A stretch of 64,000 nucleotides of DNA, taken from the NCBI GenBank assembly GCA_019639135.1, contig JAHBSL010000007.1, positions 62,001 to 126,000 of the forward strand, given 5' to 3'. Made by a program: the position numbers and the translations under genes. The notes below the pieces were generated by a model, which was not told the DNA's origin, did not search any database, and saw nothing but the letters and a program-made list of their open reading frames with translations. Shown here in pieces: positions 26,382-34,726 of this stretch. Each line of letters opens with the position of its first letter. The stretch's first letter is position 1. Source of the stretch: Acidobacteriota bacterium (GTDB taxonomy: Bacteria > Acidobacteriota > Blastocatellia > Pyrinomonadales > Pyrinomonadaceae).

Positions 26382-26783
26382 TTAAAGATAGCTCCCGACG
26401 ACCGGCAGATCCTTTCGATGAAGCATCAGCGTTACGCCGCTCAGCAAAAAGACGACGATGGCGAGGATAAAGAGCAGGCCGCCGTCATCCTTGACGACGA
26501 TGCCGAGCTTGGTGAGATGGCTGAGGATCGCGCCGGTGATCGTTCCGAGAGCGAGCACGGCTCCGATCGATGCGGTCGAAGGAATAAGCAGCAGGATCGC
26601 CGCGATCAGCTCGACGATGCCCGAGCCAATGCGGCCGATGGCCTCGTATTCAGCGCCCATTACGGTCGTAAAAATGTACTTCGATTCCTCGGCTCCCGTG
26701 AACTTGAAAAAGAGTGTTTGAAAAAGGATCAGTGCCACAACCACCCGGCAGATCCAGCTTATGGTCAAAGCTGTGTTGTTCAT
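26382..26783 (-). CDS. DoxX-like small membrane protein
   Basis: ATG at 26783 gives 133 residues with four hydrophobic segments: WICRVVVALILFQTLFFKFTGAEES, IGSGIVELIAAILLLIPSTASIGAVLALGTITGAIL and LLFILAIVVFLLSGVTLML. The FKFTG motif in the first segment and the overall pattern fit the DoxX family of quinone/redox-associated membrane proteins. Function is unknown. Its ATG overlaps the stop of the DinB-like gene (ATGA), and it ends 6 bases before the DedA-ATP-grasp gene, so these genes form one operon. Confidence 0.75.
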   Translation of the reverse strand: MNNTALTISWICRVVVALILFQTLFFKFTGAEESKYIFTTVMGAEYEAIGRIGSGIVELIAAILLLIPSTASIGAVLALGTITGAILSHLTKLGIVVKDDGGLLFILAIVVFLLSGVTLMLHRKDLPVVGSYL

Positions 26784-27352
26784 ATTCGTTCTCGTTTTTC
26801 CGTCGTGTTCTTCTTGTTTTCTGTTTCCCAAAAGCGTCGGGTCGCGGCGGCCACGCCGAACATCGGGTCAATTCCGACACACATTTCACGAAGCCGCTCG
26901 GCGATCAGTGCATGATGATGAACCGTATGGCTGATCGCGAATTCCAACTCACGGCCGAAGCTTGAAGCAATATCGAGTCCGGGAACCGTTTCTGAGGCGA
27001 CCGTTAGCGGCGCGGAGATCTCGAGCAAAGCAAACCCGCGGCCACGTTCGATCAAGGTTTGGAATGCCCTGATCGCAATGCTTCTATCGGTTTCGACTGA
27101 CTTGTCCCGGCTTCGGGCAGCGTAGTCGATCCTTCCGGTTTCGACGCCGTCATATAGAGCTTTGACCAGCTCGATGTTGTGCCTGAAATGTGCGCCGATG
27201 CTGCCGTTCCGTCCGCTTGGCTGCGTGAACACCGCGTCATCAAGTCTTTCGATCAGTTCCATCGCGGCGGCCAACTCGTTACGGAGCTCCGCAAGCAATT
27301 GATCCGTGGCTGATATCTTTCTCTGTTCGGGTCTCATTGCAGTCTCTGCCAC
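26780..27352 (-). CDS. DinB-like four-helix protein
   Basis: The 190-residue product is helical and has the DinB/YfiT metal-binding histidine pattern: GSIGAHFRHNIELVKALYDG and later ELEFAISHTVHHHALIAERL. DinB-superfamily proteins are metal-dependent thiol transferases or of unknown function. The gene starts the operon DinB-DoxX-DedA/ATP-grasp-NRDE. A second, unrelated DinB-like gene is at 47723. Family assignment is good; substrate is unknown. Confidence 0.78.
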   Translation of the reverse strand: MAETAMRPEQRKISATDQLLAELRNELAAAMELIERLDDAVFTQPSGRNGSIGAHFRHNIELVKALYDGVETGRIDYAARSRDKSVETDRSIAIRAFQTLIERGRGFALLEISAPLTVASETVPGLDIASSFGRELEFAISHTVHHHALIAERLREMCVGIDPMFGVAAATRRFWETENKKNTTEKRERI

Positions 27353-27419
27353 TAAACAGAACGGGAATTCCAGAGACAGGGAGTTTTATTCCCCAAATCC
27401 CCGCGGTAAGCGCAAATTG

Positions 27420-27441
27420 AAAGCCCGGCAGTTTGCCGGGC
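27420..27441 (-). terminator. Intrinsic terminator of the FG-GAP gene
   Basis: The 8-bp perfect stem GCCCGGCA/TGCCGGGC (27423-27430 and 27434-27441) has a 3-base loop. It is followed on the minus strand by TTTCAATTTG, 23 bases after the stop of the minus-strand gene. Confidence 0.75.
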
Positions 27442-27463
27442 CCCAATGTGCGTTTGGAACAGG

Positions 27464-28918
27464 TTAGCGGACGAATGCGTTCGGTACTGCTTCGTCGGTT
27501 ACAAGGCCGAAGTTATCGACCCGCAGCGAGCCATTTCCGCTTTGGCGGATGTACCAGACGCCGTTTCGAAACACCGCGGCATCCGCTTTACCGTCGGCAT
27601 CGTAATCTGCCGGTACCGGGATATCGGATGATAGTCCCCAATTCAGGTAGATTGCCTGGCCGTTTGAGCTTTGCTTGATGTACCAGATGCCCCCTCGAAA
27701 GACCGCAGGATCCACCCGGCCGTCACCGTCGTAGTCAGCGGTCACGAACGTATCGGTCGGAAGCCCCCAATGGTCGTAGGAAACTGTTGAGGTCGCACTG
27801 CGGCGGACGTACCACGTCCGGTTCGAGGGACGAAGAACGGCAGGATCGAATTTACCGTCGCCGTCAAAGTCACCTCGCATCGGGATATCCGCCGTCGATC
27901 CCCAGGGAAGGAATGTGATGTTCCGGCTTGGGTTAGCGTTTGAACCCCGGTAGTAAAAGTAACTTTGTGGACCGACCGCGGAGTCGCGATAGACTGCCGG
28001 ATCGGCCTTCCCGTCACCATCCCAGTCGCCAACGAGACGCGGGTCGTCCCCGGTCTGCCCAAAGAGCTCGATCCGAATTGTACCCGTGCTGCTTTGGAGA
28101 ATGTAAAAGGCTGCGGTATCGGGCGGACCTTCCCGCCATACTGCAATGTCCGCCTTATCGTCGCCGTCAAAATCGGCCGGTACAAGGTGGTCGCCTGCCA
28201 TGCCGAGCTGCATTCCGGTAAAGCCTGCTGTCGATCGGTTCAGGTACCAAATGCCGGAGGACGGCCGAAACACGCTCGGGTCTGCCTTTCCGTCGCCGTC
28301 AAAATCGGCGAATCCATGATGAATGACGACCGGCTGCGATGGCTGAGCGACCGCGGATCTCGTGTAGGTTTGATCACCATCCGTGCCACCGTCGTCGTCG
28401 GCATGCATACCCGCAGCATAGAAAGTAATAGGCCCGACATCGGTTGCTGGAGCGGTCCAGTTAAAGGTCCAGACCGAGCCTCCAGCCTGTCCAGGAAACG
28501 TTCCGGCAGTCGTCTGGGTCACATAGCTCTTTCCGTTTGCCGAGCGGACCCGTGTATTGGCAGTAGAATTTGCGAATGATCCGGCGCTTAGATTTGCGCC
28601 GGTCAAAGACGTTAACTCAAATCCCCAGGAAAGCCGACTTTGATCGGTCGTCGTGTTGCGGACCTCGATAGCATAGGTCTGGCCCGGCACATAGTTCGCC
28701 GGGGCGACGATGTTGAATTGCCCTGTTGGCGTCACTTGACTGTGGCAGCTCGTACAGGTCGATTCGCCCGGTGCCCCGGTACGCCCAGTAGGCGCGCCGC
28801 CGCTCGAGGCCGCCGTCTCAACCGGTATCGCCGGTGATAAGAAAACGATCAGCAACGCTGCCGCCGTAAATGCGAGGACAACTGAGACCTTCAATAAACG
28901 AATTATTTTGTTGCTCAT
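27464..28918 (-). CDS. Secreted FG-GAP/VCBS-repeat protein with Reeler-like domain and CxxCH motif
   Basis: The 484-residue product has a signal peptide (LKVSVVLAFTAAALLIVFLSPAIPVE). Next comes a region with GAPGESTCTSCHSQVTPTGQFNI, where CTSCH could bind c-type haem. A Reeler/choice-of-anchor-like beta domain follows, with YAIEVRN, WGFELTSL and ITFYAAGMHADDDGG. The C-terminal half contains about five FG-GAP-type repeats (DFDGDGKADPSVFRPSSGIWYLNRS and variants), each with the calcium-binding DxDxDGxxD loop. An excellent Shine-Dalgarno (CGGAGG) precedes the ATG. It is probably a surface or secreted protein; function is unknown. A related repeat protein is at 48402. Confidence 0.85.
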   Translation of the reverse strand: MSNKIIRLLKVSVVLAFTAAALLIVFLSPAIPVETAASSGGAPTGRTGAPGESTCTSCHSQVTPTGQFNIVAPANYVPGQTYAIEVRNTTTDQSRLSWGFELTSLTGANLSAGSFANSTANTRVRSANGKSYVTQTTAGTFPGQAGGSVWTFNWTAPATDVGPITFYAAGMHADDDGGTDGDQTYTRSAVAQPSQPVVIHHGFADFDGDGKADPSVFRPSSGIWYLNRSTAGFTGMQLGMAGDHLVPADFDGDDKADIAVWREGPPDTAAFYILQSSTGTIRIELFGQTGDDPRLVGDWDGDGKADPAVYRDSAVGPQSYFYYRGSNANPSRNITFLPWGSTADIPMRGDFDGDGKFDPAVLRPSNRTWYVRRSATSTVSYDHWGLPTDTFVTADYDGDGRVDPAVFRGGIWYIKQSSNGQAIYLNWGLSSDIPVPADYDADGKADAAVFRNGVWYIRQSGNGSLRVDNFGLVTDEAVPNAFVR

Positions 28919-28931
28919 AGAAACCTCCGAA

Positions 28932-29313
28932 CTGAAATTGTGAGCAATCGGTTCTTGCAGGCGGGGGTTCGTAGACTAAAATTCGGGAGACTCAAAAACG
29001 GTCGGGTCGGCGAATCGCAGGTGCGGGGGAGCACCTCTTCGAACCTAATCGACCCACTCTAGCGAGTACTTATGCATCAGCCGTGCCAAAACGAAGCATG
29101 AATAGGCAGGTAGAATAACCTGGTAGGTTCTCGGTAGTTAGACGCAGAAATGGCCCGATTCACAAGTTTAGGGGCGTTGGGTAATCAAGAACCTGTTCCA
29201 TTGCGCGGGATTTTGCACGACAAGGCGCGAAGAATTAACACCAGGTGCAAAGCACTTGCTGATAGCCGGCAATCGCTTAGAGTGGGCGAAGTTTGCCCTC
29301 ACGGTCTTTTAGA
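28932..29313. other. Intergenic stretch without a recognised gene
   Basis: About 380 bases separate the FG-GAP gene from the next small gene. I see no supported coding frame. A short GGGC/GCCC hairpin (29284-29298) lies just past the end of the downstream minus-strand gene, without a T-run. The rest presumably holds the FG-GAP promoter, which I could not place. Confidence 0.5.
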
Positions 29314-29589
29314 TCATTTATTTTTGATCGGCGAGCGGCGGCGGACGGTTTCGCGGCCTCCGCCGAAATAAGCGAGTATCAACACGATCAAATGGGCAGC
29401 GAACCAGATGTTGTCCGCACCCATGTTCTGGTAGATGTAGAGGAGTATGAGCACACGCGGAGCGAAGACCCCGAGCAGAACGTCGCCCCAGAGCGGCACG
29501 GCATTCTCCGGGTACCAACCCTGAAAGTAGTAAACAAGGAGGACGATCCGCGGGAAAAAGAGTGAAAAGATAAGGAAATATTCGTCCAT
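29314..29589 (-). CDS. Small membrane protein of unknown function
   Basis: The 91-residue product MDEYFLIFSLFFPRIVLLVYYFQGWYPENAVPLWGDVLLGVFAPRVLILLYIYQNMG... has about three hydrophobic segments and a basic tail (GGRETVRRRSPIKNK), so the C-terminus is probably cytoplasmic. The sequence is coherent and free of shadow bias, so I consider it real, but I do not recognise a family. It is the last gene of a minus-strand run that includes the cupin and DUF1801-like genes. Confidence 0.65.
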   Translation of the reverse strand: MDEYFLIFSLFFPRIVLLVYYFQGWYPENAVPLWGDVLLGVFAPRVLILLYIYQNMGADNIWFAAHLIVLILAYFGGGRETVRRRSPIKNK

Positions 29590-29630
29590 GTTAATTTAAC
29601 TCCCGGTTTTGGTCTGCTGCGAAATCTTCT

Positions 29631-30023
29631 CTACTTCAACCTCTCAAGAACGCCTTTTCGCTTCACGAGGTTCTTGTAATCCCATTGCGTCTCGCGTGCC
29701 TTCTTAAGCCAGCGTTTCAGGTCTCGGTCGTTTATCTCATCCACCGCGGTATAGATGACCGACGCATCTTTGAATTTGCCGGTACCGGGCGTGAGGCCGG
29801 GCTCGTCAAAGCTCGCACCGCTCCAGAACATTAGCCGGATACCGGCCTTCAGCTTGCTGTAGCCGACGATCGGGTTGCCATCCAGAAACCAGACCGGATG
29901 CCGATGCCAGATCTTGCTCTCGGCTTCCGGCAGGCTGCCGTCGATCGCGTTCATCAGTCGGTCGCAGATCTCCCGGTCACCCGCCGTCTGGGACGCAATG
30001 TAGTCGCTGATTCCGTCGCTCAT
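29631..30023 (-). CDS. DUF1801-like (YdhG-type) protein
   Basis: The 130-residue product has the DUF1801/YdhG fold signature: REICDRLMNAIDGSLPEAESKIWHRHPVWFLDGNPIVGYSKLKAGIRLMFWSG, with the conserved aromatic/Gly-rich strand. Its start overlaps the cupin stop by four bases (ATGA). Members are small cytoplasmic proteins of unknown function, sometimes linked to iron or frataxin-like folds. A more divergent relative is encoded at 30485. Confidence 0.8.
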   Translation of the reverse strand: MSDGISDYIASQTAGDREICDRLMNAIDGSLPEAESKIWHRHPVWFLDGNPIVGYSKLKAGIRLMFWSGASFDEPGLTPGTGKFKDASVIYTAVDEINDRDLKRWLKKARETQWDYKNLVKRKGVLERLK

Positions 30024-30430
30024 CGCTTTCGCTTTTCGGTCATCTTGCCGTCAAATTCCTCGTCGTTGGCCTCGGCCTCTTCTTTCGTTTTGCGGACGAT
30101 CTGGTCCTTGTGGTGCGGCGGCGAATAGATGGTGTAGATCTTGAGTTCCTCGGTCGCCGACGTGTTGATCACGTTATGGCGGGCTCCGGCCGGGATGACC
30201 ACCGCATCGCCGTCCTTGACCACGTACTTGTTATCGTCGATCTCAACTCGGCCCTTGCCGCCCTCGAAGCGGACGAACTGGTCATTCTCGGCGTGCGTCT
30301 CGGCACCGATCTCTTCTTTCGACTTCAAGCTCATCAGAACAAGCTGGCTATGGGCCGAGGTATAAAGAACCTTGCGAAAGTTCTTGTTCTTGATCGTGTC
30401 TTTCTCGATGTTTGATTTGAATCCTTTCAT
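30020..30430 (-). CDS. Cupin-domain protein
   Basis: ATG at 30430 is preferred because GGAG lies six bases upstream; it gives 136 residues. The conserved cupin strands are visible: EEIGAETHAENDQFVRFEGGKGRVEIDD (motif 1, with His and Glu ligands) and VVIPAGARHNVINTS (motif 2, His). It is a single-domain metal-binding beta barrel of unknown substrate. The acidic-basic C-terminal tail (EEAEANDEEFDGKMTEKRKR) is unusual. It is translationally coupled to the DUF1801-like gene. Confidence 0.85.
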   Translation of the reverse strand: MKGFKSNIEKDTIKNKNFRKVLYTSAHSQLVLMSLKSKEEIGAETHAENDQFVRFEGGKGRVEIDDNKYVVKDGDAVVIPAGARHNVINTSATEELKIYTIYSPPHHKDQIVRKTKEEAEANDEEFDGKMTEKRKR

Positions 30431-30484
30431 AATCGTCTCCAATCTTGCCGGTCATGCAATTACTCGACATTGTGGCAATGCCGA

Positions 30485-30961
30485 TCAGGGAGTCTTGTTG
30501 GGCTTTGGCCTTCGCTTTTTCTGCGAAATGAACCGAACAGTTGTCGTCCCCCGAGCTGCTCTTTCGACACCCTTAGCGGTCGATAGAGAGTTGATATAAG
30601 CTTCGTGCAGCAATTCCTTTGCGCCTTCAATGGGAAAGCCGGCAATCTCGGTAACACGAATGAACCGATACTGTTTCCCCTTACCTTCCAGGAGTTTTTC
30701 CGGGTCAGCTAAAAGGCTTCCCTTATAAAAGCCAAATTGTACGCATTCGTTGTTATAGATCGCGATAGTCGAGAAAACGTCGGATGTGCGTTCGGAAGGC
30801 GTCCAGCCGAATGCAAGTGCGGCCGGGCCGTCGTAGATCAGTTCGTTACATTCAGGATAAAGGTCCCAGACGAAGTCGCGTAGCCATAGCGCGATTTCTG
30901 CGATCCGGTCGTCGAAGGCTCGCAAAAACAGTTTCAGGTCGTTGTCATCGTCTTTCGCCAT
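30485..30961 (-). CDS. DUF1801-like protein next to the IS110 element
   Basis: ATG at 30961 is placed by AGGAG five bases upstream and gives 158 residues. FDDRIAEIALWLRDFVWDLYPECNELIYDGPAALAFGWTPSERTSDVFSTIAIYNNECVQFGFYKGSLL follows the YdhG/DUF1801 pattern. The gene begins only a few bases from the end of the IS110 copy, so its native promoter has probably been displaced and expression may depend on the element. The product appears intact. Confidence 0.72.
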   Translation of the reverse strand: MAKDDDNDLKLFLRAFDDRIAEIALWLRDFVWDLYPECNELIYDGPAALAFGWTPSERTSDVFSTIAIYNNECVQFGFYKGSLLADPEKLLEGKGKQYRFIRVTEIAGFPIEGAKELLHEAYINSLSTAKGVERAARGTTTVRFISQKKRRPKPNKTP

Positions 30962-31002
30962 TAGCACTCCTATGATGAATTTCTACTCCATTAGCAAAGA
31001 AT

Positions 31003-32013
31003 TCACTCTGCCAATTCGAAATTGTTAAAGTCCGCAAACACCCAATTGTTGGTGAGTGTGCTGTAGATTATTTTCAAATACTTTCGGGCCAATGCGATTT
31101 TGGCTTTTCCGTGGCCGCGTCTCATCTTTATCTGTTCGTAATACCGTTTGAGATAATCGTTTTTCCTGATCGCGGCAAGAGAGCATTGGACCAATGTTGT
31201 CCGCCCCGTCTTGTTTCCGTGTTTTGTTATCCGCCCGTGGTTGACGGTTTCGTTCGAATTCGACACTCGCGGCACGATTCCGAAATAGCTCGCCAGTTTG
31301 TCTGCCGATCCGAAGTCTTTTACCTCGCCGATGACCGACAGCAGAATGCCCGCCGATAAGCTCCCGATCCCCGAGATCGAAACCAGGTTGCGGTAACCTG
31401 TCAACTTTTCGCTCTCTGTCGCGATCGCTGTGTCGAGCTTCTTGATTCCCGCTTTCAAAGACCTGATCTGCTCGATTATTATGTCCAGCTCGATCCGTTC
31501 GATTTGTGTCCATTCTTCTTCGAGAACTTTTTCCAATCCCTTTTCCGATGCCAGGCTCGTTTTCCTCAACTTTCGTCCGTTTGATACCGACAGTGCGTGT
31601 ATCTTGTTTATAAGACTCGTTTTCAATCTCACCAGTTTCGTCCTTGTACCCACCAAAGACTGCACCTTATCCGCCTCTTCCTTCTTTGCTCTGACTTCCG
31701 GCAGCATGTCCGCCTTCAAAAAGAGCGCCAGATTTATCGCGTCGTTCCGATCCGTTTTCTTGACCGAGTTCTTCACCACGTCAAACTGTCTCGGATTGAC
31801 CAAAACCACCCGGCCGCATGCCGCTCTGACCTGCTCGACAAACCATCTCGTGTTGCCTGTCGCCTCAACCGCTATCTCATCCGATAGCGACAAGCCCGCG
31901 ACAAAACGCTCGATCTCGCAGAGCTGATACTTCGCGATTGTCGGCCCCTCTTCTTCTGTCAAATAACAAACCGTGATCTGTGTCGTGTGCAGATCCACTC
32001 CGATATATCTCAT
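31003..32013 (-). CDS. IS110-family transposase (DEDD recombinase)
   Basis: The start at ATG 32013 follows GGAGGG with good spacing; it gives 336 residues. The N-terminal RuvC-like DEDD domain shows MRYIGVDLHTTQITVCYL (first Asp), DEIAVEATGNTRWFVEQV (Glu) and NSVKKTDRNDAINLALFL (Asp/Asp). The C-terminal Transposase_20 domain shows LVSISGIGSLSAGILLSVIGEVKDFGSADKLASYFGIVPRV and GRITKHGNKTGRTTLVQCSLAAIR, including the catalytic-serine region. The gene appears intact, so the element may be active. Confidence 0.95.
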   Translation of the reverse strand: MRYIGVDLHTTQITVCYLTEEEGPTIAKYQLCEIERFVAGLSLSDEIAVEATGNTRWFVEQVRAACGRVVLVNPRQFDVVKNSVKKTDRNDAINLALFLKADMLPEVRAKKEEADKVQSLVGTRTKLVRLKTSLINKIHALSVSNGRKLRKTSLASEKGLEKVLEEEWTQIERIELDIIIEQIRSLKAGIKKLDTAIATESEKLTGYRNLVSISGIGSLSAGILLSVIGEVKDFGSADKLASYFGIVPRVSNSNETVNHGRITKHGNKTGRTTLVQCSLAAIRKNDYLKRYYEQIKMRRGHGKAKIALARKYLKIIYSTLTNNWVFADFNNFELAE

Positions 32014-32079
32014 CCCGTTTTCCCTCCAAATCTCTTGTTGTCGTCCGGCTTTGGAGTAGATTAACGGTGGCAAATGTGC

Positions 32080-32260
32080 CATTCTCCTATTCGAGGTCAA
32101 CTCTTTCGAGCTGCCTCATGGTGGCGGTGCGGGCGAGAAGCGGGATCGGAGTTAGTCTCCTTAACGCGGTCATTAAGCCGCATGAAAAAATTCAGCTTCA
32201 AGCCTCTCTACTCCAACGTCTTTCAACATCAGAGTACATCGCCACCGTTTAATTCATCAT
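32080..32260 (-). ncRNA. Candidate IS110 bridge RNA region
   Basis: This noncoding stretch lies upstream of the transposase within the presumed left end. Read on the minus strand it contains clear hairpins: GCGGCTTAATGACCGC (plus 32166-32181) and GGAGACTAACTCC (plus about 32148-32160). IS110-group elements express a structured RNA here whose loops pair with target and donor DNA. Exact ends and the guide loops cannot be fixed by eye. Confidence 0.45.
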
Positions 32261-32432
32261 GCCATCTCCTTAACCTTTACCGAACCGCCCTCGCCGATCA
32301 ATCAATCGCTTTCAATAAAATTGGCTCGTCGGTTGTTCTCGGCCCGGATCGCCGATTTTGACCTTTCGTGTTAGTTACGCGTGCTTGTTACCTGAGTCAC
32401 GAGAGCAAAACCTTCGGCGTCCATTGCTCGAT

Positions 32433-32525
32433 CTAATTGTGCTCGGCATTATATAGGTCTCGCAGCCTGTTGGCGAATACTTGCCCTGCAAACCGATTGA
32501 TCTGATCGGGTGAAAACCATAGAAC
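32433..32525 (-). pseudogene. Decayed C-terminal fragment of a glycosyltransferase
   Basis: Read on the minus strand, one frame gives FSPDQINRFAGQVFANRLRD then LYNAEHN and a stop. This resembles the C-terminal LSEEKLANALEELYNVGHY of the intact glycosyltransferase immediately downstream (DNA around CATTATATAG is also shared). No start or longer frame exists. It looks like the remnant of a duplicated or replaced copy. Confidence 0.45.
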
Positions 32526-32545
32526 CGATATCCTATTGCCTTTAT

Positions 32546-33814
32546 TCACTTTTTCCCCACAGTTAAGATCCTGAAAAGCCTTTCAGGGTCGGGTTCGTGA
32601 CGCATTCTTTCAGCCACGGCGAGAGCCGAGGTCTTATAGTGCCCGACATTATATAGCTCTTCGAGGGCATTGGCCAATTTTTCCTCCGATAGCCGCTTCA
32701 CAGGGATCGCCTGCGGGCCGAGGCCTTTCTTCTCGACGATTCTTGCCCACATGAATTGATCGACCGCGTGCGGGATGATCAAACTCGGGCAGCCATATTT
32801 CGCAGCCATATGCGTTGTGCCGGAGCCGCCGTGGTGAACGACCGCGTAAACACGCGGAAATGCCCAGTCGTACGGAATTGAATCGACGAAGAGGATATGC
32901 TCGGGAACGACTTCGAGCCGCTGCAGCCCGCCCCACGACGTATTGATGATCGCCGGAATGCCGAGCTTGGTCAGCGCATCAACAAAGATCCGCGGCTTCT
33001 TTTCCGGTTCCGGGTTGGTCATGCTCCCAAAGCTGATTAGTATCGGCCGGGGATACTTTTCAAGAAAATGTTGAAGCTCTGAGGGCGGCTCCCAGTCCGC
33101 TGTCTTGTCGCGTTCGAAATAGCCCACGATCTTTGCGTTCTCGGGCCAATCTTCGGGCCGATCGAATAGGCTCGGTGAGATGAGATAAACGGCGGGCTGA
33201 TCGCGGACAAACGCGTTGCGGATAGCGGAAAGCGACGCGTCAACGTGCGAGTAAGCCTCGGGGTACTTGCGTGCAAAGCCGCGTACCGTCGCGGCCTTGA
33301 TGTTGTTCACGATCCAATACTCGAGCCGGTTCAGCAGGCGGCCGTGATCCTTGAACACCGGGCCGAAATCCTCAAGCGGATGAGCCACGCCGGGCAACGG
33401 GCTGACAAGCACGGCCCTGCCGGGATTTGCCATCGCCCAGATGATATTAAAGAGGCTTTTCGGGTGATAAAGCAGAAGGTCGGGCGATTCATCGGTCAAC
33501 ACTTGCTGCTGAAGCTCGCCGGATTCTCTATTAAGCCGCATTCCCTTTCGGGCGAGAGCGATCCAACTTTTGATCCGGGCGAACGGAGAACCGCCGCCGC
33601 CAATGATCCTTTGCCCATCCGCATCCCTTAGCAGCTCAAGAAAGGCCGGGTCGAAGCCGTGGAACCGATACCCGATCGCCTCGACCTCATCGCGAAACTG
33701 CTCGGGAAAAAGGCAAACGACCTCCCAGCCTCTCTCGCGGAGTATCTCGCCCACCGCCAAAAACGGCTCAATATCACCGCGAGTTCCCATTGAGACGAGG
33801 AGGGCTTTCATCAT
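32546..33814 (-). CDS. GT1-family glycosyltransferase (sterol/macrolide UGT-like)
   Basis: The 422-residue product starts MMKALLVSMGTRGDIEPFLAVGEILRERG, the N-terminal GT28-like acceptor domain. The C-terminal nucleotide-sugar domain has RPILISFGSMTNPEPEKKPRIF, ILFVDSIPYDWAFPRVYAVVHHGGSGTTHMAAKYGCPSLIIPHAVDQFMWARIVEKKGLG, the hallmark HHGGSGTT and HxxDQ motifs of GT1 enzymes. It transfers a sugar from a UDP- or TDP-sugar to a small lipophilic acceptor; the acceptor is unknown. It lies between a fragment of a similar gene and an LRR-like gene in the accessory stretch. Confidence 0.9.
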   Translation of the reverse strand: MMKALLVSMGTRGDIEPFLAVGEILRERGWEVVCLFPEQFRDEVEAIGYRFHGFDPAFLELLRDADGQRIIGGGGSPFARIKSWIALARKGMRLNRESGELQQQVLTDESPDLLLYHPKSLFNIIWAMANPGRAVLVSPLPGVAHPLEDFGPVFKDHGRLLNRLEYWIVNNIKAATVRGFARKYPEAYSHVDASLSAIRNAFVRDQPAVYLISPSLFDRPEDWPENAKIVGYFERDKTADWEPPSELQHFLEKYPRPILISFGSMTNPEPEKKPRIFVDALTKLGIPAIINTSWGGLQRLEVVPEHILFVDSIPYDWAFPRVYAVVHHGGSGTTHMAAKYGCPSLIIPHAVDQFMWARIVEKKGLGPQAIPVKRLSEEKLANALEELYNVGHYKTSALAVAERMRHEPDPERLFRILTVGKK

Positions 33815-33817
33815 TAA

Positions 33818-34702
33818 CTAAGACGAGTAGCACGATAAATATAATTTTGCTTTTTCTTTCATTTCTTCGTACTGCAGAGTGATTTGCTGACATTTCTCGA
33901 CCGAGTTTCTTGCTGAAGCACTTCTCATGCCCTTTCCTAGAAATTCAATTCGCCCGCCATGCTCATGGAAAATTTCAACTGGGACACCATTGGAGTAAGT
34001 AATATTTTCTTTTCCAAGTAGGACTTCAGCAAACGCATAGTCTTCTAAGCTGCAGAACGCCCTACCGATTCGTAGCTGCTTGAACTTCTGGTGTCGAATT
34101 AATGATTCAAAGATTGGATAACTCGGGTTCAATAATCTAACTCCAAAGCCCAAACTAAGAACTTCTAAGTTAGGAATGTCACTTAAAAATGCAAAGTCTT
34201 GCACAGGTTGGCTCCAATCAGTAGTTCCGCAAATGTGGACGTACCTTAAACTTTCTGAACCCGCCAATCTACCAAAGTCAGTCACTCGCCTTAAATTTTC
34301 AAGGTGAACCGACTTTAGCTTTTTCAGTCTTCTTAAGGGCCGGAGGTCGGAAAATCCCGAGACATACTCAAGGACCAGCTCTTCCAAATTTTGCAAATCA
34401 CTTATGAAGTCAATGTCAGGCGCTCTGAAAAACGTTACTCTCAACCTTTTGACACTCGTCAGTCTGCGAATTGCCTGAATTTGCTCCTTGCTCGGCTCAT
34501 GAAGCGTAAGTTCTTCGAGGTTTGGGCACTCGAAAACCTGTTCCCAATCAGCCTTGTCGTGGGTTCTACTTATTGTGAGGATTCTTACTTCTTCTTTGTT
34601 TGGAATATTTGAATCGGCAAAATACGCAAATCTTTCTCTGTTCGGGATTGTCGTCCAATAGTCGCCGGATCTGTCCAGCAAGTCGGCGAAGTGATGTTTC
34701 AT
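33818..34702 (-). CDS. Leucine-rich-repeat-like protein of unknown function
   Basis: The 294-residue product shows irregular leucine-rich repeats: CPNLEELTLHEPSKEQIQAI, LTSVKRLRVTFF, LQNLEELVLEYVSGFSDLRPL, LKKLKSVHLENL, SESLRYVHICG and IPNLEVLSLGF, with about 22-24 residue spacing. No signal peptide or enzymatic domain is seen. The gene is visibly richer in A+T than its neighbours, suggesting recent acquisition, and ends 3 bases before the glycosyltransferase start. LRR proteins bind other proteins; the partner is unknown. Confidence 0.72.
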   Translation of the reverse strand: MKHHFADLLDRSGDYWTTIPNRERFAYFADSNIPNKEEVRILTISRTHDKADWEQVFECPNLEELTLHEPSKEQIQAIRRLTSVKRLRVTFFRAPDIDFISDLQNLEELVLEYVSGFSDLRPLRRLKKLKSVHLENLRRVTDFGRLAGSESLRYVHICGTTDWSQPVQDFAFLSDIPNLEVLSLGFGVRLLNPSYPIFESLIRHQKFKQLRIGRAFCSLEDYAFAEVLLGKENITYSNGVPVEIFHEHGGRIEFLGKGMRSASARNSVEKCQQITLQYEEMKEKAKLYLSCYSS

Positions 34703-34726
34703 AGTCTGCGATTTGGGTCACTAAAC

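Larger units (their letters stand above)
30976..32260 (-). mobile_element. IS110-family insertion sequence with long noncoding left end
   Basis: The element comprises a DEDD transposase gene, a very short downstream end (about 25 bases) and about 250 noncoding bases upstream. The short subterminal inverted repeat TCTACTCCA (30982-30990) / TGGAGTAGA (32052-32060) is visible, with a further CTCTACTCCA copy near 32216. Size of about 1.28 kb and layout fit the IS110 group (long left end, short right end), whose left end encodes the bridge RNA. The outer limits are my estimate, because IS110 elements make no target duplication and lack terminal repeats. Confidence 0.7.
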
